NCBI GenBank assembly: GCA_965218985.1
Contig: CBDCMP010000007.1
Span: forward strand, 1,860,001-1,924,000
From: Pseudopedobacter sp965218985
GTDB lineage: Bacteria; Bacteroidota; Bacteroidia; Sphingobacteriales; Sphingobacteriaceae
Length of the DNA stretch: 64,000 bases
Reading direction: 5' to 3'
Part shown: in pieces, positions 59,571 to 64,000 of the stretch
Position numbering within the stretch: position 1 is the first letter of the stretch
Layout of the letters: every line of letters starts with the position of its first letter
The notes under the pieces: model-generated
Told to the model about the DNA's origin: nothing
Database searches by the model: none
Seen by the model: only the letters and a program-made list of their open reading frames with translations
Made by a program: the position numbers and the translations under genes

Positions 59571-60323
59571 TTATAGTGCTGGTTCATTTTTGACCTCTTC
59601 AGCCATGGTTTCATCAACTAAGATTCTGCCACAGTGCTCACAAACAATGATTTTTTTACGTTGACGTATATCAGACTGGCGCTGAGGCGGAATTTGATTA
59701 AAACAGCCTGAGCAGGAATCACGCTCAATGGTCACTACAGCCAACCCATTTTTGAAATTACTTCTTAAGCGATTGTAAGCGATGCGTAAACGCTCATCGA
59801 TTTTTTCTTCTGCTTTATCAGCCTCTTTTAATAAAACCTCTTCTTCTTTTTGAGTTTCAGAAGTGATGTTGTCTAATTCAGTTTGTTTGATTTCTAAATC
59901 TTTCTTTCTGTCTTCCAAATCAGCGATAGCCTTATCGTAAACTTCAGTCTTGTTGTTAATTTCAAACTGGTATTCTTTGATTTTCTTCTCGCAAACCTGC
60001 ACTTCTAAGCCTTGAATTTCAATCTCCTTGGCTATGGCATCAAATTCACGGTTATTTTTTACATTGTTTTGCTGTGTTTCGTATTTTTTGATCAGAGCCA
60101 AAGACTCCTTAATCATGTTTTTACGATTCACAATTGAATCTTCAAGATCATCCAAATCATTTTTGATTTTTTGGATACGGGTCTCTAATCCCTCTACATC
60201 ATCTTCTAAATCAGCTACCTCCATTGGAAGTTCTCCACGGGTTTGGCGGATTTTATCAATTTTAGTGTGGATGGTCTGTAGCTCGTATAAAGCTTCAAGC
60301 TTTTGTTCTACGGTTTGTTCCAT
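59571..60323 (-). CDS. Coiled-coil protein with C4 zinc ribbon (CdsZ/zf-RING_7-like)
   Basis: A 250-residue cytoplasmic protein: about 190 residues of coiled coil (LEALYELQTIHTKIDKIRQT, EFDAIAKEIEIQGLEVQVCE, KADEAEEKIDERL-type heptads), then a C-terminal zinc ribbon with CSGC and CEHCGRIL about 25 residues apart. Widespread in bacteria, often next to Nif3; function unclear (nucleic-acid binding suspected). It overlaps the Nif3 gene by one base (TAATG), so they are coupled. Confidence 0.9.
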   Translation of the reverse strand: MEQTVEQKLEALYELQTIHTKIDKIRQTRGELPMEVADLEDDVEGLETRIQKIKNDLDDLEDSIVNRKNMIKESLALIKKYETQQNNVKNNREFDAIAKEIEIQGLEVQVCEKKIKEYQFEINNKTEVYDKAIADLEDRKKDLEIKQTELDNITSETQKEEEVLLKEADKAEEKIDERLRIAYNRLRSNFKNGLAVVTIERDSCSGCFNQIPPQRQSDIRQRKKIIVCEHCGRILVDETMAEEVKNEPAL

Positions 60324-61420
60324 TACGACAAATATTTTATTGGGTTTGTATTATTTTCAGTTAAACGGACCGCAAAGTTAGGAAATTTTTTTGTAATAAA
60401 CTCCAATAGTAAATCTTGTGTAAACTGCTCACTTTCAAAATGTCCGATGTCTGCAATCAGGATCTTTTCATCTGCATCAAAAAACTCATGGTATTTAAAA
60501 TCAGCTGTGATGAAAACATCAGCTTTCGCCTGCATGGCTTCCGGTAAGAGAAAGCTTCCTGAACCTCCGCAAACTGCTATTGTTTTAACGGGCTTGTCTA
60601 ATATTTTGGTGTGCCTGATGACCTGGGTGGCCATTTGATCTTTTAATTGCTGAAGAAAATCAAAACCATCCATCATTTCTTCCAATTCTCCAACCATTCC
60701 TGAACCCACGTTTTGATGGGTGTTGTCTAAAGCATATAAATCGTAAGCGACTTCTTCATAGGGATGTGCCGATAGTAAAGCTGAAATGACTTTTTTTTCT
60801 GCTATCAAAGGATAAATCATTTCAATTCTAAGCTCGGGCTCTTCATGGAGCTCATTGATTTTTCCTATAAATGGATGAGCTTTATCACTGGCTTTAAAAC
60901 TTCCCGTACCTTCCGAATGGAAGCAGCATTCGCTGTAATCTCCTATTGAACCGGCGCCAGCAGAAAAAATGGAATTTTTTATCTCCTGGGCATTTTCAAC
61001 AGGAGCAAAGAAAACCAGTTTTTTGAGTAACCCGGATTTAGGAGAAAGTATTTTTAAATTCTTTAAGCCAATTCTTTTACAAATCTTTGCATTCACCCCA
61101 TTTATAACGCTGTCTAAATTAGTGTGAATCGCATAAATTGCAATGTCATTCTTAATCGCTTTGAGGATGACCCTCTCCACATAGCTATTGCCGTTGAATT
61201 TTTTAAGACCTTTAAAAACTATCGGATGATGCGAGATGATGAGGTTATAACCATTGGATATGGCTTCATCAACCACGGCCTCTGTACAATCTAAACTTAT
61301 CAATGCACTCCTGATTTCTTTGTTAAAAGCACCAACAAGGAGTCCGGCATTATCATAGCTTTCCTGATAATGCAAGGGAGCGATATCTTCTAAGTAATCA
61401 GTCAGGTCTTTTAAAATCAT
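60323..61420 (-). CDS. Nif3-like dinuclear metal centre protein
   Basis: A 365-residue protein of the NIF3/YqfO family: the N-terminal metal site IISHHPIVF, AIYAIHTNLDSVINGVN, a YqfO-type central insertion domain (about 125-235, KLVFFAPVENAQEIKNSIF, MIYPLIAEKKVISALLSAHP) and the C-terminal metal site ADIGHFESEQFTQDLL. The proteins form a hexameric toroid with a dinuclear metal site; substrate unknown, sometimes called GTP cyclohydrolase 1 type 2 without firm support. In an operon with the zinc-ribbon protein. Confidence 0.93.
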   Translation of the reverse strand: MILKDLTDYLEDIAPLHYQESYDNAGLLVGAFNKEIRSALISLDCTEAVVDEAISNGYNLIISHHPIVFKGLKKFNGNSYVERVILKAIKNDIAIYAIHTNLDSVINGVNAKICKRIGLKNLKILSPKSGLLKKLVFFAPVENAQEIKNSIFSAGAGSIGDYSECCFHSEGTGSFKASDKAHPFIGKINELHEEPELRIEMIYPLIAEKKVISALLSAHPYEEVAYDLYALDNTHQNVGSGMVGELEEMMDGFDFLQQLKDQMATQVIRHTKILDKPVKTIAVCGGSGSFLLPEAMQAKADVFITADFKYHEFFDADEKILIADIGHFESEQFTQDLLLEFITKKFPNFAVRLTENNTNPIKYLS

Positions 61421-61506
61421 CTCCCCAAATTTAAAATAATTGCCCGGATCTCTAAAATATTTGAACCAGGAAAGAAATCATGGGAATGATGGATAGGGAT
61501 TAAACT

Positions 61507-61866
61507 TTATTTCATCATTTCAATGAAATGCCTGCTTTCGATAGCCATTTTGTGATTGTATTCATTAGCCATATTTTTATAATTGATCAGGTCCACTATC
61601 GTTCCTATCAGGCATAATCCGCCTGTCAAAAGGTATAAGATACCCATTCCAATTTGATTGGTAGCGAATCTTTGCACGCCTGCGATCACGATGAAGCCCA
61701 GTAAAGTAAAAAATAAAATATGTTGAGGATCTCTTCTTTTACCGCTATAAATGAGCATGAATCTTTTCTTTAAATCTTCATCCAGCTCATTGGTGATTTG
61801 TTTAATGAACATCATCTCCTCTGAAGTGATGTTTGATAGGGTGTAAAAATATTGATCTGTCATCAT
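61507..61866 (-). CDS. TM2-domain membrane protein
   Basis: A 119-residue protein with a soluble N-terminal helix (SEEMMFIKQITNELDEDLKK), a basic linker and a TM2 hairpin: a first membrane segment (about 50-64) and a second (about 75-92, GMGILYLLTGGLCLIGTIVD) joined by the short NQI turn. TM2 proteins often serve as small membrane modules; function unknown. Its ATG overlaps the DUF2752 stop by four bases (ATGA), so the two are co-translated. Confidence 0.82.
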   Translation of the reverse strand: MMTDQYFYTLSNITSEEMMFIKQITNELDEDLKKRFMLIYSGKRRDPQHILFFTLLGFIVIAGVQRFATNQIGMGILYLLTGGLCLIGTIVDLINYKNMANEYNHKMAIESRHFIEMMK

Positions 61867-62144
61867 GATAAAGTTTTGTTAGTTAGAGTGTAAATTCTGT
61901 GAATTATTACAACGAAAGCAAAAAATCCCAGAGGATGTGCATCCCAAGAAGCTTTGAACTTAAAATGCATCAAATAATGAAGGGAATGTCCTAATCCGCA
62001 ACCCGGGCAAAACCGGAAACCAAAATAGGCAAAAGGACAAAGGCTCAAATGCGGCTTTCCCACGTCTAAAAAATAGAGAATGAAAAGTGCTGAACAGAAA
62101 AAAACCAATTCGGTAGAGATTCTCCTTTTAAACACTTTGATCAT
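61863..62144 (-). CDS. DUF2752-family membrane protein
   Basis: A 93-residue protein with two to three hydrophobic segments and the DUF2752 hallmark FRFCPGCGLGHSLHYLMHF, preceded by LSLCPFAYFG. The Cys and His cluster suggests a metal or thiol role but none is proven. It is adjacent to a TM2 gene, an association seen elsewhere in Bacteroidota. The start follows the DUF4199 stop by one base, so DUF4199-DUF2752-TM2 are one operon. Confidence 0.85.
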   Translation of the reverse strand: MIKVFKRRISTELVFFCSALFILYFLDVGKPHLSLCPFAYFGFRFCPGCGLGHSLHYLMHFKFKASWDAHPLGFFAFVVIIHRIYTLTNKTLS

Positions 62145-62145
62145 T

Positions 62146-62553
62146 TCAGAACTGTTTAGGAGTGGTCATGAGCAACAATGCATTTACCAAAGTGAAAAGA
62201 AGACCTAAGACCACAGCTCCGAAGATGCGTTCCATATAATCCACGGTTAAATCCTGGGCAAAAACCGAGATGTATAAAAAACTGGCCGCTGCTGCCAGCA
62301 GACCTCCTATAGCCAATATTTTAAATCCTTCAAAGATGCCTTCAAAAAAAGTCAATTTCCCTCCCTGCTCTTTTCGGTATCCTCTGATTCCAAAATATAA
62401 TCCGAAGAATGGGATAAGAATAGAGGTGTATTCCAGCCAATTCTGATTCGAATTTTCAAGATTCTCCGGATTATATCCGAATAATTGCATCACTATGATC
62501 CATAAGGCAGATACAACTCCAATGATTAGTCCTGATAGGACGGCATTTTTCAT
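62146..62553 (-). CDS. DUF4199-family membrane protein
   Basis: A 135-residue, four-segment membrane protein of the DUF4199 type: VLSGLIIGVVSALWIIVMQL, YTSILIPFFGLYFGIRGYRK with the family's IRxYR motif, then FFEGIFEGFKILAIGGLLAAAAS and a final membrane helix. Function unknown; common in Bacteroidota. First gene of the three-gene membrane operon and divergent from mfd. Confidence 0.82.
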   Translation of the reverse strand: MKNAVLSGLIIGVVSALWIIVMQLFGYNPENLENSNQNWLEYTSILIPFFGLYFGIRGYRKEQGGKLTFFEGIFEGFKILAIGGLLAAAASFLYISVFAQDLTVDYMERIFGAVVLGLLFTLVNALLLMTTPKQF

Positions 62554-62638
62554 GATTTGGAAGGTTTAATGATTAAATATAAGTTTAATCTTATAATTTG
62601 TCAATTCTAATGTTGTCTCATTGTTAGCGAGCAATGGT

Positions 62639-62646
62639 TATATTTG
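62639..62646 (+). promoter_or_regulatory. -7 promoter box of mfd
   Basis: TATATTTG, an exact TAnnTTTG match 11 bases before the mfd ATG. Confidence 0.5.
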
Positions 62647-62657
62647 CAAACATCCAA

Positions 62658-64000
62658 ATGAACATTAAAAACATATTAGAGAATTACAAGTCGGATAGCA
62701 GGGTGCTCAGTTTAATAAAAGCATCTCAATTTAAGCAAGCCAGGGTTCAATTAAAAGGACTTATAGGTTCTTTAGATGCCTTTGTTGCATCAGCAAATTA
62801 TTTTTTGAGTCACGGAAATATGGTTTTTGTTTTGCCTGACAGGGAAGAAGCGAATTATTTTCAGGCTGATCTGGAGAATTTGATGGAGAAAACAATACTG
62901 GTTTTTCCATCATCTTATCGAAAATCATTTGATTTCACACAAAACGATTCAGGGAATGTGTTAATGAGAGCCGAGGTTTTAAACCAACTGAATCATACTG
63001 CAGCATTCGGAAATCTTATTGTCACCTATCCTGAGGCAATGGCCGAAAAAGTGATAGACAGAAACGCCCTCCTCAAAAACACGCTTGAAATAGCCCTTAA
63101 TAATAAGTTGAACATTGATTTCATCAGCGAATTTTTAGTGGAATATGATTTTGAAAGAACTGATTTTGTTTATGAACCAGGTCAATTCTCTGTAAGAGGA
63201 GGAATAGTGGATATTTTCTCTTTTTCGCATGATTTACCTTACCGGGTGGAGTTTTTCGGAGATCATATCGAATCCATCAGAACTTTTGAAATAGAGAGCC
63301 AGCTTTCGGTGGAACAGGTAAAAACCATTACCATAGTTCCAAATGTGCAGGCGAAATTCTTGACGGAAAGTAACATCTCTTTATTGGAGTTTATTGACAA
63401 AGATGCCGTCGTCTGGTTTAAGGATGTGGAGTTCACTTTCGATATCATGAAGTCGGGATATAAAAAATCCGTGGAGCTTTGGAAAGCTTTATCAGCAGAT
63501 CAGAAGCAGCAAAACCCTGAATGGATAGATCCAAAATTCGTCTTTACCAATGAAAGAATGATTTCAGATCAATTGAATGATTTTCCGGTGGTAGAGTTTG
63601 GCAAACAATTTTTCTTCCACCCCACTGAAGTCATCAGTTTCGATGCCCGTCCACAACCGTCCTTCAATAAAGATTTTAACCTGCTCATACATAACATCAA
63701 ATTAAATGAGGGACAAAAAATCTCCAATTTCATTTTAACTGATTCTGCAAAACAGCAAGAGCGTTTATTTGCCATTTTTGACGATTTAGATAAGAAGGTA
63801 AAATTTGAGCCGGTTAACATTTCCATCAGGGAAGGTTTTATAGATCATGAGCAGAAAATCGCATGTTATACTGATCATCAGATTTTTGACCGTTATTATA
63901 AATATAAGTTAAAGCGTGGCTATGCCCGTTCGCAAGCCATCACACTAAAAGAACTCAGGGATTTGAAACCTGGTGACTATATCACACATATAGATCATGG
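62658..64000 (+). CDS. mfd: Transcription-repair coupling factor Mfd, N-terminal part
   Basis: The first 447 codons; the gene runs off the right edge. Mfd pushes stalled RNA polymerase off damaged DNA and recruits UvrA. The visible part is the UvrB-like N-terminal module (MVFVLPDREEANYFQADLEN, FDFTQNDSGNVLMRAEVLNQ, VYEPGQFSVRGGIVDIFSFS then HDLPYRVEFFGDHIESIRTF) followed by the start of the RNAP-interaction domain (LKRGYARSQAITLKELRDLK then PGDYITHIDHG). The helicase motifs lie beyond the window. ATG 62658 follows a -7 box by 11 bases. Confidence 0.95.
   Translation, partial: MNIKNILENYKSDSRVLSLIKASQFKQARVQLKGLIGSLDAFVASANYFLSHGNMVFVLPDREEANYFQADLENLMEKTILVFPSSYRKSFDFTQNDSGNVLMRAEVLNQLNHTAAFGNLIVTYPEAMAEKVIDRNALLKNTLEIALNNKLNIDFISEFLVEYDFERTDFVYEPGQFSVRGGIVDIFSFSHDLPYRVEFFGDHIESIRTFEIESQLSVEQVKTITIVPNVQAKFLTESNISLLEFIDKDAVVWFKDVEFTFDIMKSGYKKSVELWKALSADQKQQNPEWIDPKFVFTNERMISDQLNDFPVVEFGKQFFFHPTEVISFDARPQPSFNKDFNLLIHNIKLNEGQKISNFILTDSAKQQERLFAIFDDLDKKVKFEPVNISIREGFIDHEQKIACYTDHQIFDRYYKYKLKRGYARSQAITLKELRDLKPGDYITHIDH

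Overview
The window is a 64 kb stretch of chromosome from a member of the Bacteroidota, most likely the Sphingobacteriaceae (Pedobacter-like). The evidence is the set of phylum-typical families (OstA-like protein, DUF4175, DUF4834, DUF4199, DUF4349, DUF2027-Smr, lipoproteins with SSC or LSAC lipoboxes), AT-rich DNA, and the Bacteroidota -7 promoter element TAnnTTTG in front of many genes, often only 4-12 bases from the start codon. I see no rRNA, tRNA, CRISPR array, intact insertion sequence or prophage. Most of the window is ordinary core genome; the accessory or decaying parts are about 20.1-20.9 kb, 23.3-25.05 kb and 28.3-29.5 kb.

Layout. 0-8.6 kb: 5' end of tilS, a divergent OstA-like envelope protein, rdgB with an unknown partner, and a SurA-type chaperone operon ending in a MoxR ATPase, then small exported proteins. 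8.6-14.8 kb: a minus-strand run mutL, two rhomboid proteases, an endonuclease/phosphatase-fold protein and cysS. 14.9-20.1 kb: an amidohydrolase lipoprotein, a GH3-C/beta-lactamase hybrid, a coiled-coil lipoprotein and bshA (bacillithiol). 20.1-25.05 kb: pseudogene debris, uvrB, a candidate structured small RNA, upp and a wrecked four-helix-bundle gene. 25-36 kb: HAD phosphatase, DinB-like protein, a low-GC PIN-domain two-gene module, an O-methyltransferase, a glucosaminidase, thiL, an S41 peptidase and nadA.

36-47 kb: nadA and nadB are divergent, and nadB is followed by a gamma-carbonic-anhydrase-like protein. Next come an NTF2-like exported protein, a DUF427 protein and a flavin disulfide reductase. 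Then there is an ABC importer whose permease is fused to a substrate-binding domain with its two halves in swapped order, followed by egtB and egtD (ergothioneine synthesis); together these suggest an ergothioneine uptake and synthesis locus. 47-64 kb: OmpA lipoprotein, a DUF4175 protein with an RsbW-like ATPase and ybeY, a pirin, and an ABC-F gene broken by a 64-bp tandem duplication. Two parS centromere sites flank the promoter of mnmG. The window closes with an Ig-like lipoprotein, a zinc-ribbon/Nif3 pair, small membrane proteins and the start of mfd.

Observations I rate highest: (1) the circularly permuted binding domain beside egtBD; (2) the 64-bp tandem duplication that frameshifts the ABC-F gene; (3) the two parS sites; (4) the PIN-domain module with non-ATG starts; (5) the three-hairpin RNA candidate on the minus strand near 23.7 kb; (6) a degenerate copy of part of the NTF2-like gene placed directly upstream of nadB, where it forms an 11-bp hairpin.
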